From: Dysgonomonas mossii
GTDB taxonomy: Bacteria; Bacteroidota; Bacteroidia; Bacteroidales; Dysgonomonadaceae
Direction: 5' to 3'
Assembly (NCBI RefSeq): GCF_004569505.1
Contig: NZ_SPPK01000002.1
Location: 1,021,139-1,085,138, forward strand
Length of the DNA stretch: 64,000 nucleotides
Shown here: piece by piece, positions 54,084 to 63,249 of the stretch
Numbering within the stretch: position 1 is the first letter of the stretch
How the letters are laid out: every line of letters begins with the position of its first letter
Position numbers and translations under genes: made by a program
The notes under the pieces: generated by a model
Told to the model about the DNA's origin: nothing
Database searches by the model: none
The model's input: only the letters and a program-made list of their open reading frames with translations

Positions 54084-54123
54084 CATCTTGGTTACGGCTA
54101 ATATTTATAAATAAGGTACTAAT

Positions 54124-55437
54124 ATGAAAGTTCAAAAATTTGGAAGTGCATCTATAGCTACTGTTGACAAAATAAAAGAAGTGGCTGATATTGTAGTGAA
54201 GGATAATGGCAATATTGTTGTGTTATCTTCTATGCGTGGCACGGCCGAAGCTTTGACTGAGATATCCGATTACCTATATAAAAAGAACCAAGAAGGAGCA
54301 ATAGAAATAATAAATGGGCTCGAAAAGCAATATGTAGAACTGGTTGATTCTCTTTTCGATAACGAAGAGTCTAAAAAACTGGCGCATGAGCTTTTGACTT
54401 CCAAGTTTGATTATATCCGTACATTTACCAAAGACTTGTTCACACTCTTCGAAGAGCGTGTGGTGTTGGCTCAAGGTGAATTGATAAGCTCCGAACTATT
54501 CCATCTGTATCTGTTAGATAAGAAGGTAAATGCTGTATTGATCCCTGCGCTAGAGTTTATGCGCACAGATAAAAACTCAACTCCCGATCCTGTATATATT
54601 AAAGAGAAACTATCGGCATTGCTTGAAGAGTCTAAAGGTGCTGATTTGTATATCACACAAGGCTATATTTGTAAAAATGCTTATGGCGAAATAGACGACT
54701 TGCGTAAGGGTGGAAGTGATTTCAGTGCATCATTGATAGGTGTAGCTGCAAATGCCAAAGAGATAGAAATCTGGGCGGATGTAGACACTATGCAAAACAA
54801 TGACCCGCGTTATGTAAAAACAACAACGCCTATCCGCCAGCTGAATTTTGATGAGGCGGCAGAACTTGCATACTTTGGGACTAAGATACTTCATCCATCA
54901 AGTATTCTCCCTGCTAAACTTGCTGATATTCCTGTTCGCTTAAAGAATACGCAATATCCTGATGCGGCAGGTACGCTTATATCTAACAAGACAGAGGCAA
55001 ATGTGATAAAGGCGGTAGGTGCAAGAGATAATATTACTGCGATAAAGATAAAGTCGGGGAAGATGTTGCTTGCCCACGGATTTTTGCGTAAAATAGCAGA
55101 AGTTTTCGAAAATTATCAGACATCACTCGATATGTTAGCAACCTCGGAGGTAGGAGTATCATTGACAATCGATGACGACCGTAACCTTCAGGCCATTGTA
55201 GATGATCTGAAAAAATATGGAACTGTATCAGTAGATCCTGATATGGTAATTGTATCGGTAATTGGAGACCTGGAGTCGCAAGACTCGGGTATATCGGTAG
55301 ATATTATGGGAGCCATGAAAGAAATTCCGGTGAGAATGTTGTCTTACGGAGGTAGCAGATATAATTTTTCGTTCCTTATATATAAAAAAGATAAAGAGAG
55401 AACACTTCAAATATTAAATGATAAATTGTTTAATTAA
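54124..55437 (+). CDS. lysC: Aspartate kinase (monofunctional)
   Basis: Phosphorylates aspartate, the first step to lysine, diaminopimelate, threonine and methionine; 437 residues. The N-terminal kinase motif reads KFGSAS where most family members have KFGGTS or KFGGAS. LRKGGSDFSASLIG, IWADVDTMQNNDPR and FDEAAELAYFGTKILHPSS are intact. Two ACT domains follow at about 300-437 (ITAIKIKSGKMLLAHGFLRK, VIVSVIGDLE), which usually bind the feedback amino acid. It lies 15 bases before lysA, so the pair is an operon for lysine/peptidoglycan precursor supply. Confidence 0.94.
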   Translation: MKVQKFGSASIATVDKIKEVADIVVKDNGNIVVLSSMRGTAEALTEISDYLYKKNQEGAIEIINGLEKQYVELVDSLFDNEESKKLAHELLTSKFDYIRTFTKDLFTLFEERVVLAQGELISSELFHLYLLDKKVNAVLIPALEFMRTDKNSTPDPVYIKEKLSALLEESKGADLYITQGYICKNAYGEIDDLRKGGSDFSASLIGVAANAKEIEIWADVDTMQNNDPRYVKTTTPIRQLNFDEAAELAYFGTKILHPSSILPAKLADIPVRLKNTQYPDAAGTLISNKTEANVIKAVGARDNITAIKIKSGKMLLAHGFLRKIAEVFENYQTSLDMLATSEVGVSLTIDDDRNLQAIVDDLKKYGTVSVDPDMVIVSVIGDLESQDSGISVDIMGAMKEIPVRMLSYGGSRYNFSFLIYKKDKERTLQILNDKLFN

Positions 55438-55452
55438 TTTTTCTAATTTCAA

Positions 55453-56610
55453 ATGACAAAAGGAAATTTTCCTGTTGATAAACTGAAAGGTATAGAGACA
55501 CCTTTTTACTATTACGATACAGACTTGTTGAAAAGAACACTGAAAATCGTAAAAGAAGAAACTAAAAAATATGGATTTATTCAACACTATGCCATAAAAG
55601 CAAACGCTAATCGCAGGATATTGGAATTGATCGCCTCAGAAGGCTTTGGTGCCGATTGCGTAAGCGGAAATGAAGTGAAGGCAGCAATAACAGCAGGGTT
55701 TCCTGCGTCGAAGATTGTTTTTGCCGGTGTTGGGAAAACCGATAAAGAAATAAATTTGGCCTTAGACCTCAATATCTTCTGCTTTAATGTAGAGTCGATG
55801 CCTGAGCTCGTTGTTTTAAATGAGTTGGCAGCCAAGAAAGGTAAAACAGCGCAAGTAGCTCTTCGTATCAATCCGAATGTAGATGCGCACACTCACGAAT
55901 ATATCACTACAGGGCTAAATGAAAATAAGTTTGGATTCAGTATGGCTCACCTTGATAATGCAATCGAGGTCCTTAAGTCATTGAAGAATCTTAAACTTAT
56001 TGGAATTCACTTTCATATAGGTTCACAAATCGAAGATGTGCATACATTCGACCCTTTGTGTGAGCGTATAAACGAACTACAGGACTTGTTTGAAGCTAAA
56101 GGAATGAAGCTTGAAAATATAAATGTCGGCGGTGGTTTTGGTATCGATTATGAAGATCCGGACGCAAATCCGATTTCTGATTTTCAACGCTACTTTGAGC
56201 TATTCCATAAAGGACTAAAGTTGAGAGACGGCCAAGTTGTTCACTTCGAATTGGGAAGAGCCATTGTTGCTCAGTGCGGTTCGTTGGTGACCAAAGTTAC
56301 TTATGTAAAACACGGCGAAAGCAAAACTTTTGTTATCGTAGATGCAGGTATGACAGACCTTATACGTCCGGCTCTTTATCAGGCGTACCATAAGGTGGAA
56401 AATATATCTTCCGACTTACCCATACAGAAGTATGACGTTGTAGGACCTATTTGCGAATCATCGGATGTGTTTGTAAAAGACTACGAACTGAACGAGTCTA
56501 AAAGAGGAGATTTATTGGTGTTACGTTCTGCCGGAGCATACGGTGAAATAATGGCATCTCAATACAATTGCAGAGATATCCCTAAATCTTATTTCTCTGA
56601 TAAAATTTAA
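55453..56610 (+). CDS. lysA: Diaminopimelate decarboxylase
   Basis: A PLP-dependent enzyme converting meso-diaminopimelate to L-lysine, 385 residues, fold type III. The PLP lysine is in QHYAIKANANRRILELI. HFHIGSQI, NVGGGFGIDY (phosphate-binding glycines) and the C-terminal VGPICESSDVF (catalytic Cys) are present. The start with TPFYYYD is typical. It is the second gene after lysC. Diaminopimelate use implies a Gram-negative peptidoglycan type. Confidence 0.96.
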   Translation: MTKGNFPVDKLKGIETPFYYYDTDLLKRTLKIVKEETKKYGFIQHYAIKANANRRILELIASEGFGADCVSGNEVKAAITAGFPASKIVFAGVGKTDKEINLALDLNIFCFNVESMPELVVLNELAAKKGKTAQVALRINPNVDAHTHEYITTGLNENKFGFSMAHLDNAIEVLKSLKNLKLIGIHFHIGSQIEDVHTFDPLCERINELQDLFEAKGMKLENINVGGGFGIDYEDPDANPISDFQRYFELFHKGLKLRDGQVVHFELGRAIVAQCGSLVTKVTYVKHGESKTFVIVDAGMTDLIRPALYQAYHKVENISSDLPIQKYDVVGPICESSDVFVKDYELNESKRGDLLVLRSAGAYGEIMASQYNCRDIPKSYFSDKI

Positions 56611-56700
56611 TAATGTACGTTATCATATAATGTTTCAAGGGTCGTACTACGGTATGACTCTTGTATCGTTTAAAGGCCTTTCATAATACACACTATAGGA

Positions 56701-57852
56701 ATGACTGAAATACTATCATCTTTCGAATTTAATCTGACTGAGATTGTTGGGTTCTCTGTCTTTGTTCTTTTATTTATAATACAGTTGCTTTATTACTTCC
56801 TGTATTATAGAAAGCCATATAGACGGGCTACAAAAGAGACAGAGGATACAGGTAAAGCAACTCAGCCTATGCAGAAAGTGTCGGTGATTATTGTCTCTGA
56901 GAATGAGGTAGATAGTTTGTCGGAAAACTTACCTGTTATATTAGAGCAAGAATTTTTTGATTATGAGGTGATTGTGGTCAATAACGGGTCTACCGATGAA
57001 AGTGATGTTTTGTTAAGATCATTAGAGCTGCGTTATCCTAATTTATACCATACCTATCTTCCTTATTCGAATGATAAAAAGATGGATAGGCGTAAATTGG
57101 CTTTGACGATAGGTGTTAAAGCCGCAACGGGAGATATTCTGCTTTTTACCGAGCCCTATTGTAAGCCTGTATCCAAGAACTGGATTTCTTCGATGGTGAA
57201 TGAATTGTCTTCCGATAAAGATGTTGTGTTGGGGTATTCGTGCTTCAAAGAGAACAAGAAGTTCTTCAATCGCTTAGCTCGATTCGATAACTTACTATTT
57301 AGTATGCAGTGTATATGTTCTGTATTCAATAAAAAACCATATATAGGCAATTATCGCAATCTTCTTTTTCGTAAGCATTTATTCTTTGATCATAAAGGAT
57401 ATGCTTCACTATTGAACATAGAGAGTGGGGAAGACCTCTTTATAAGCCGGATTATGGATGAGTCAAATACATCTGTTTCTCTAGTGCAAGATAGCTTTAT
57501 GGAAACAGATATAGAAGGCTTATCTCTGTGGAGACAAATAAAAAGATCGTTTTGCTCTATACGTCCATATCTGAATAAGCGAGTGACGGCATTGTTTTCG
57601 CTTGAAGCAATTACCCGTAGTGCTTTTTATTTATTGTTTATTGCCTTAGTGGTATATAGTATATTTTTCAGCCAGTGGGCTTTGCTCGGACTTTCTGTTT
57701 TCTTGTTCTTGCTAAGATTAACGACTCAACTGATCATCCTGAACAAATCTTCTCAATACTTTTTCTCGGGAAAATTCTATTTTTCTCTTCCGCTTCTGGA
57801 TATTATTCAGCCTTTGTATAATATGCGCTTCAGAGGGCGACGATTCAAATAG
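56701..57852 (+). CDS. Family 2 glycosyltransferase, membrane-bound
   Basis: A 383-residue inner-membrane enzyme. An N-terminal membrane helix (about 15-36) precedes a GT-A domain with VIIVSENEVDSLSENLPVIL, YEVIVVNNGSTDES and the metal-binding acid near LLFTEPYCKPVSKNW. GED-like GEDLFISRIM and the Q-rich WRQIKRSF motif near 260-280 are those of processive GT2 enzymes. Two or three helices follow at the C-terminus. It would build a cell-surface glycan from a nucleotide sugar. It follows lysA by 90 bases and converges on the exosortase gene with a 13-base gap. Confidence 0.88.
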   Translation: MTEILSSFEFNLTEIVGFSVFVLLFIIQLLYYFLYYRKPYRRATKETEDTGKATQPMQKVSVIIVSENEVDSLSENLPVILEQEFFDYEVIVVNNGSTDESDVLLRSLELRYPNLYHTYLPYSNDKKMDRRKLALTIGVKAATGDILLFTEPYCKPVSKNWISSMVNELSSDKDVVLGYSCFKENKKFFNRLARFDNLLFSMQCICSVFNKKPYIGNYRNLLFRKHLFFDHKGYASLLNIESGEDLFISRIMDESNTSVSLVQDSFMETDIEGLSLWRQIKRSFCSIRPYLNKRVTALFSLEAITRSAFYLLFIALVVYSIFFSQWALLGLSVFLFLLRLTTQLIILNKSSQYFFSGKFYFSLPLLDIIQPLYNMRFRGRRFK

Positions 57853-57865
57853 TATCGTAAAGATG

Positions 57866-58561
57866 TTAATTTGATATTTTTTCTTTCAGTCTGGAGAAAG
57901 GCTTGTTTATCTTTTCTTCCCATATAAGCCAGAGGATAAATATAACACCATCATAATATATCCATGTGAATATATCGCGGTGGAATACATTGAACCAGTC
58001 TTTGTAGAACTGGTAATAATTTTCTCTCGTGTTACTCCATGTACGGTTATTGTACCATTCGTTTACTGATATGAACCATTCGGGAAATGGATCTTTTATA
58101 ATATAGAAGATAAAAATAAGGCGAAGGATATTTACAATCAACAGAATAAGCAATGCCATGGGCAAATACCACAATTTCTTCTTTATCGGTCCAAAGTAAA
58201 ATGTGAGAATAAATGTGAACATGAATAGTTGTTTCAGGCCTGTACAGCCCCAAACTATATCGATGGGTATAGAGCCTTCAAACTGAAGTACAGTTCCATT
58301 GATGAAAAAATTATGATTGCCTAAAACATCATGAATCAACCAGAAAATTGTTTCGGCAGTCCATAAGCAAAAACCTTCGGTGTATCGAGTGAGGTCTTTA
58401 CCCAATACCAATAGTATTTTTTCATCATCTCCTATATGGACAAAAAGCTTCCATATGAATTCGAATATCAGGAAAAGTGCCAAGAACCAGATGATGTCCT
58501 TAAACGGTTCTAGTTTTTGATAATACTTATTGTTTATGAAGTTTTTATCTCGTATTCTCAT
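57866..58561 (-). CDS. Exosortase/archaeosortase family protein
   Basis: A 231-residue multi-pass membrane protein. The Cys-Arg-His triad expected for exosortases is visible: Cys106 in WGCTGLKQL, Arg147 in VNILRLIF and His194 in NVFHRDIFTW. At least five hydrophobic helices surround it. Exosortases are proposed to cleave and transfer proteins with a C-terminal PEP-CTERM-like signal to the cell surface or to a glycan. I see no protein in this window with an obvious matching C-terminal tag. The triad is intact, so it should be active. A -7 box lies at 58580. Confidence 0.88.
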   Translation of the reverse strand: MRIRDKNFINNKYYQKLEPFKDIIWFLALFLIFEFIWKLFVHIGDDEKILLVLGKDLTRYTEGFCLWTAETIFWLIHDVLGNHNFFINGTVLQFEGSIPIDIVWGCTGLKQLFMFTFILTFYFGPIKKKLWYLPMALLILLIVNILRLIFIFYIIKDPFPEWFISVNEWYNNRTWSNTRENYYQFYKDWFNVFHRDIFTWIYYDGVIFILWLIWEEKINKPFSRLKEKISN

Positions 58562-58579
58562 TATTTTTCAAGTCACTCA

Positions 58580-58587
58580 CAAAGGTA
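58580..58587 (-). promoter_or_regulatory. -7 box for the exosortase gene
   Basis: TACCTTTG on the minus strand matches TAnnTTTG, 19 bases before the start codon at 58561. Confidence 0.52.
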
Positions 58588-58937
58588 TCAAAATAAGGAT
58601 AATTAACCTTTTTAAGGCAAAAAAAATATGACATTTTGTTTAAAAACTCGCTTAACTAAGTTTTTTTAATTTACTTTGCACAAATTTGATTAAGATCTGA
58701 AGAGACTTTGTTACTGGATTATAGAATTATGGCATATACTATATTTATATTTTAACTTTCATAGTATATTTTCTTTCGAACCATAAAAAATCCAAGATAA
58801 TTTATCCTCTATAAATAATAAAGTGTTCGTTTTTTTGTTATAGAATGGTGAATTATAGTTTGACAAGAACAGATGTAATTTTCATCGGGATATAATACCC
58901 CGATAGAGTAAAGATAAATTGTATATTATATTTTATA
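58588..58937. other. Intergenic region between divergent exosortase and FadL-like genes
   Basis: About 350 AT-rich bases. A near-consensus TTACTTTG lies around 58672 on the + strand, but it is far from the next start. No other feature is evident. Confidence 0.45.
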
Positions 58938-60257
58938 ATGTTGAAGAGAAAAGTACTTCTTTTATTTGCCGTTTCGGCTATTATGGTATGCTTAATAGAG
59001 GCACAAACAAATTCCCCTTACAGTAGGTATGGTTATGGAGTTCTGAGAGATCAGTATGTAGGTGCGTCTAAGGCGATGGGAGGCATCGGATATGGTTTGC
59101 GTAATAGCCAAAGTGCAAACCCTCTCAATCCGGCTTCGTATTCGAGAGTAGACTCTCTTACATTTTTATTTGATATGGGAGTGTCATTTAATAAGGGTAA
59201 GCTTAGTGACGGTACAAATTCAGATTCTCATTACAGCGGAGGATTGGATTATATCACAATCTTAGTACCACTCAAAAAGGGACTTGGTATGAGTTTTGGA
59301 GTTATTCCTTTTTCTTCTGTAGGATATAAATTCGGATCAACAGAGACTGCAAGCGGTGGTACTACTGTAACTTATACAAAATCGTTCACCGGATCGGGCG
59401 GCCTAAGCCAGGTTTATGGAGGACTAGGTTACTCTACTCCATTGAAAGGGTTCTCTGTAGGAGCAAATGCGTCTTTTCTTTTTGGTACGATGAATCATAC
59501 AAGAAGTCTTCCTTCTGTAGGCTCTAGTGGTACAAATAGTTATACTTCTACCGATTATACCGAACTGTCTATGAAGTCTGCTAAATTTGATATTGGTGTT
59601 CAATATGAATTCCCTGTTTCGAAGAAAGATGTCTTTACAGTCGGTGCTGTATATTCTCCTAAGATAAACTCAAAAGCAGATTATACAAATTATCATTATG
59701 AACTGAATGTAGCAGGAGGTATTGCCAGCGGTGACACCATTACTCAGAATGGAATCAGTGCAGGTCTTCCTGAAACATATGGAGCCGGATTTACATGGAA
59801 ACGTAACGAAAGGCTTGTTGTAGGAGCTGATATTACCTACCAGAAATGGGATGGAGTGAAATACTCTTCACTCATGGGAGATGAACTGTCCGACAGTGAA
59901 CGTTTCAATAATAGATGGAGGTACAATGTAGGTGCCGAATATATGATTGATCCGTATGACAGAAGTTTCTTCAAAAAAATAAAATTCAGAGGAGGGCTTA
60001 ACTATAGTAATTCTTATTTGAATGTAACCGAAGCCTCTACGAAAAAGGTAGAAGGATATAAAGAATATGGTGCAACCCTTGGATTTGGTTTCCCGATAAG
60101 GGATAATCTAGGAGGAAGGGTTTCATATATTAATTTAAACTTCGAATATAAGAAGATTAAGCCACAGATTAAAACCATGATTGCCGAAGAATATTTTGGA
60201 GTTTCTCTAAATGTGAATATTAATGAGTTCTGGTTCTTCCGTAAGAAAATTGACTAA
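58938..60257 (+). CDS. OmpP1/FadL-like outer-membrane protein
   Basis: A 439-residue outer-membrane barrel with a signal peptide (cleavage after IEAQ). The mature start SPYSRYGYGVL, then MGGIGYGLRNSQSANPLNPA, resembles the N-terminal hatch region of FadL-type barrels in Bacteroidetes, where an NPA motif is common. Amphipathic strands continue to the C-terminus (FGVSLNVNINEFWFFRKK). The ligand, possibly a hydrophobic compound, is unknown. It lies 56 bases before lptC on the same strand. Confidence 0.8.
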   Translation: MLKRKVLLLFAVSAIMVCLIEAQTNSPYSRYGYGVLRDQYVGASKAMGGIGYGLRNSQSANPLNPASYSRVDSLTFLFDMGVSFNKGKLSDGTNSDSHYSGGLDYITILVPLKKGLGMSFGVIPFSSVGYKFGSTETASGGTTVTYTKSFTGSGGLSQVYGGLGYSTPLKGFSVGANASFLFGTMNHTRSLPSVGSSGTNSYTSTDYTELSMKSAKFDIGVQYEFPVSKKDVFTVGAVYSPKINSKADYTNYHYELNVAGGIASGDTITQNGISAGLPETYGAGFTWKRNERLVVGADITYQKWDGVKYSSLMGDELSDSERFNNRWRYNVGAEYMIDPYDRSFFKKIKFRGGLNYSNSYLNVTEASTKKVEGYKEYGATLGFGFPIRDNLGGRVSYINLNFEYKKIKPQIKTMIAEEYFGVSLNVNINEFWFFRKKID

Positions 60258-60313
60258 CAAAATATAACTCTATATTCAGCCTCAATAATACATTGGGGCT
60301 ACTTGTTTTTAAA

Positions 60314-60940
60314 ATGCAACAGTTAAAGACACGACAGAATCTATCGGTTGTAACAGTATTTTTATCTGTTATGGCTTTCTTTTTTATATCCTGTAAAGAA
60401 GAAGTAAAGAGTACTGTCGACCTCCATTATGATGCTGATAAGGTTCCCTCTTTGAATACGGATAGTGTAACCATGTTAATATCCGATTCGGGGCTCATAC
60501 GATATAAAGTGATTGCTAAAACATGGGAAATATTCGATAGGGCAAAAGATCCTCACTGGTTTTTCCCTCATGGTTTTTATTTCGAGCAATTGGATACAGT
60601 CTTTAATGTTGTCGCTACAGTAAAATCAGATTCGGCTTGGAATTATACTAGCCGGAAAATCTGGAGATGGAAAGGGAATGTGGTAATTCGTAATAGACTT
60701 AACGAAACTTTTAAGAGCGAAGAATTATTTTGGGATCAGCGTCAGCAGAAAGTGTATTCAAAGAAATATGTAGAAGTTTTTAGACCTGATAAAATGACTT
60801 TGCACGGTATGGGTGGGTTTGAGGCAAATCAACAAATGACAGAATATCGATTCTGGAATGTGAAAGACTCGCCAATAACATACAATGAAGATCAAGAAGC
60901 GAATGCAGATGATCAAAACAATGAGGAAAAGAAAGAATAG
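60314..60940 (+). CDS. lptC: LPS export protein LptC
   Basis: A bitopic or lipid-anchored periplasmic protein that hands lipopolysaccharide from LptBFG to LptA, about 208 residues. The N-terminal hydrophobic segment ends in FFISCKEE, a lipobox-like site common in Bacteroidetes LptC. The beta-jellyroll shows VTMLISDSGLIRYKV, PHWFFPHGFYFEQLD and KSEELFWDQRQQKVYSKKYV, the typical OstA-like strands. I chose the ATG at 60314; the longer frame would start at a TTG at 60293. It lies between the FadL-like and PpiD-like genes, all concerned with the outer membrane or periplasm. Confidence 0.9.
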   Translation: MQQLKTRQNLSVVTVFLSVMAFFFISCKEEVKSTVDLHYDADKVPSLNTDSVTMLISDSGLIRYKVIAKTWEIFDRAKDPHWFFPHGFYFEQLDTVFNVVATVKSDSAWNYTSRKIWRWKGNVVIRNRLNETFKSEELFWDQRQQKVYSKKYVEVFRPDKMTLHGMGGFEANQQMTEYRFWNVKDSPITYNEDQEANADDQNNEEKKE

Positions 60941-61046
60941 TTATTCAATTATGAATGAAATTCAATCTCAATTTATTATCTTCGTGCGCAAAAAGTTATA
61001 AATTGTAAATAAAATAACTAATAATATAAAATAATAATTTATTTAA

Positions 61047-63173
61047 ATGGCTGCTTTACAGAAAATTAGAAGCAAATCGAGTCTCTTGATCGGAGTTATC
61101 GCTCTCGGACTATTGGCATTCGTCCTCCCTTGGAGCGAAATATCTTCTTTTATAAACAAAAGTAAGGATAAAGCATTCACTGTAGACGGTGAAGTTGTTA
61201 CAACTAAGCAGTATGCAGATAGGATTGCGCAGTGGGAACATTTTCAGAAAATAATGTCTGGACAGAACTCATTGGACGAAAATGCTACTTTGCAAATTCG
61301 CGAAATGGTTTACCAACAAATGGTGAAAGAGATTATTCTCGACAAGCAGGCTGCTCAACTTGGCTTAAATGTGACCAAAGAAGAATTGAATGATATGGTT
61401 ACAGGGCCTAACGTAGCTCCGATACTACATCAGATACCATTCTTCGTTAATCCTCAAACAGGTCAATTCGAAAGAGCGGCTTTAAATCAGTTCATACAAA
61501 CTATCTCTCAGGATGATACTAATTTACCTGAGAATCAAAGAGCTGAAATTCAGGCAAGGAGAGAAATCTGGACATTTATCCAGAATATGATGAAATATCA
61601 ACGTCTCGAAGAAAAATATTCAGCTATAGTTGCAGGTATTGTGATTCCTACAGCCACAGAAGCTAAATCGGCTTTTGATGATTCTAAGACACAAGCCAGC
61701 ATCTCGTATGTTGTACAAAAATATACTTCTATCGCAGACTCTTTAGTTGCTAAGGATGTAACAGATAAGGATATTAAAGCGTTATACGATCAACGTAAAA
61801 ACAACTTTAAGCTTGAATCTGAATTACGTAAGATTTCTTACTTTGTAAAAGATGTTGTTCCGAGTGATGAAGATTATGCTGCTGTAGAAAAAGAAATCAA
61901 TGCTATTCATGATAAATTTGTAGCAACAGATAATCCTGGACTACTTGTTAATGAATATTCAAACAATCAGTATGTAGATGCATTTATCTCGGTAAATACT
62001 TTACCTGCAGATATGAAAGAATTTGCTCAAACAGCTACAATTGGTCAAGTAAACGGACCTGAACGCAACGAGCAATCATATATAATGTATAAGTTGGTTG
62101 ACAGAACTTCTGCTGCCGACTCTGTAAAACTACAGATGATTCCATTACCTCAGGGCTTGGATCAGGCTACTGCAACTCATATTTCAGATAGTTTGCTAAA
62201 TGTAATTAAAGGAGGTAAAGATTTTTCTGCTCTAGCAAATGAGTTGATGCCGGGATCAAATGGCGGTAATATTGGCTGGGCTACAGAAATGGCTTTGGCT
62301 AGTGCCGGTGGAGATTTGATCAAAAAATGCTTCGGAGCAGCTAAAGGCGATGTTTTCAATGTGTCAATAAATGGTCAGACACAAATCGTACGTGTTGAAG
62401 ATAAAACCAATCCTGTTGCAAAAGTTAAGATTGCACTTATACAAATGCCGGTGATTGTTAGTGATAAGACTCAAAACTCGGTAGATAACGAGTTGAACCA
62501 ATTTGTTGCTGAAAATGGAAATGTTCAGAATTTCGATAATGCTGCATTAACTAAAGGATATAATATTATATCAAATGCAGTTGTTTCTCCGTCTGATATG
62601 TTATTGGGGCAGGTCGCAGGTTCTCGTCAAGTTATATCTTGGGCTTTCAATAATAAAGTTGGGTCTGTGAAGAAATTTGATAATCTTACAAACAAGAGAA
62701 TCATTGCTGTAGTTAAGAATGAAATAAGCGGTGATTATATGCCAGTATCAGAAGTTTCAGCAATGTTGAAAGCTGAATTGATTAATGATAAAAAGGCAGA
62801 AAAAATAATTGCTGATCTGAAAGCTAAAAACTTGACTTCACTAGATGGATATGCTCAAGCTATAGCAGGTAGAGTTGATACTGTAAACTTTGTTACTTTC
62901 CAAACGAATAATATATCGGGTGTTGGTTATGAGCCGTTGTTGAACGTATATGCAAAACATGGGCAAGTAAACAAGCTGGAAGCTCCTAAGAAAGGTAAAT
63001 CGGGAGTGTACGTTATAGATGTAACAAGTAAGACTGAAAATACAGCAACATTCGACCCGGCACAGTCAAAACAAATGATACGTCAAAGCAACATGTATCA
63101 GTTGATGTCTCAGGCAATGTTGGTTCTGAAAGAAAAAATGAATGTAAAAGACAACAGGGTTGCATTCTGGTAA
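61047..63173 (+). CDS. PpiD/SurA-type periplasmic peptidyl-prolyl isomerase
   Basis: A membrane-anchored folding factor of 708 residues. One N-terminal helix (about 13-30, LIGVIALGLLAFVLP) anchors it. A SurA_N-like chaperone domain follows at about 40-200 (VTTKQYADRIAQWEHFQKIM, REMVYQQMVKEIILDKQA). A parvulin-type rotamase domain lies near 355-460 (VIKGGKDFSALANELMPG, GGNIGWATEMAL). A long C-terminal helical domain completes the layout. This matches the PpiD-like proteins of Bacteroidetes. It should help outer-membrane proteins fold. It is followed by a terminator. Confidence 0.92.
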   Translation: MAALQKIRSKSSLLIGVIALGLLAFVLPWSEISSFINKSKDKAFTVDGEVVTTKQYADRIAQWEHFQKIMSGQNSLDENATLQIREMVYQQMVKEIILDKQAAQLGLNVTKEELNDMVTGPNVAPILHQIPFFVNPQTGQFERAALNQFIQTISQDDTNLPENQRAEIQARREIWTFIQNMMKYQRLEEKYSAIVAGIVIPTATEAKSAFDDSKTQASISYVVQKYTSIADSLVAKDVTDKDIKALYDQRKNNFKLESELRKISYFVKDVVPSDEDYAAVEKEINAIHDKFVATDNPGLLVNEYSNNQYVDAFISVNTLPADMKEFAQTATIGQVNGPERNEQSYIMYKLVDRTSAADSVKLQMIPLPQGLDQATATHISDSLLNVIKGGKDFSALANELMPGSNGGNIGWATEMALASAGGDLIKKCFGAAKGDVFNVSINGQTQIVRVEDKTNPVAKVKIALIQMPVIVSDKTQNSVDNELNQFVAENGNVQNFDNAALTKGYNIISNAVVSPSDMLLGQVAGSRQVISWAFNNKVGSVKKFDNLTNKRIIAVVKNEISGDYMPVSEVSAMLKAELINDKKAEKIIADLKAKNLTSLDGYAQAIAGRVDTVNFVTFQTNNISGVGYEPLLNVYAKHGQVNKLEAPKKGKSGVYVIDVTSKTENTATFDPAQSKQMIRQSNMYQLMSQAMLVLKEKMNVKDNRVAFW

Positions 63174-63194
63174 TTATTAAAACTTAAATTATAA

Positions 63195-63234
63195 AAAATC
63201 CCTTATAGTTATAACTATAGGGGATTTTGTGTTT
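63195..63234 (+). terminator. Terminator after the PpiD-like gene
   Basis: A long stem (63195-63210 with 63213-63228, one T-G wobble) is followed by GTGTTTTT. It lies just before the nth start, which argues for the ATG at 63250 as the nth start. Confidence 0.82.
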
Positions 63235-63249
63235 TTATCTAATTATTAT

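Larger units (their letters stand above)
53717..54123. other. Intergenic region between divergent TlpA-like and aspartate kinase genes
   Basis: About 400 bases. It holds one -7 box for each direction (53848-53855 minus, 54076-54083 plus). I found no lysine-riboswitch-like structure by eye and no reading frame. Confidence 0.5.

Noticed and set aside
53717..54123. Possible lysine riboswitch upstream of aspartate kinase
   Set aside because: By eye the leader after the -7 box is only about 40 bases, too short for the lysine element, and no matching helices were found.
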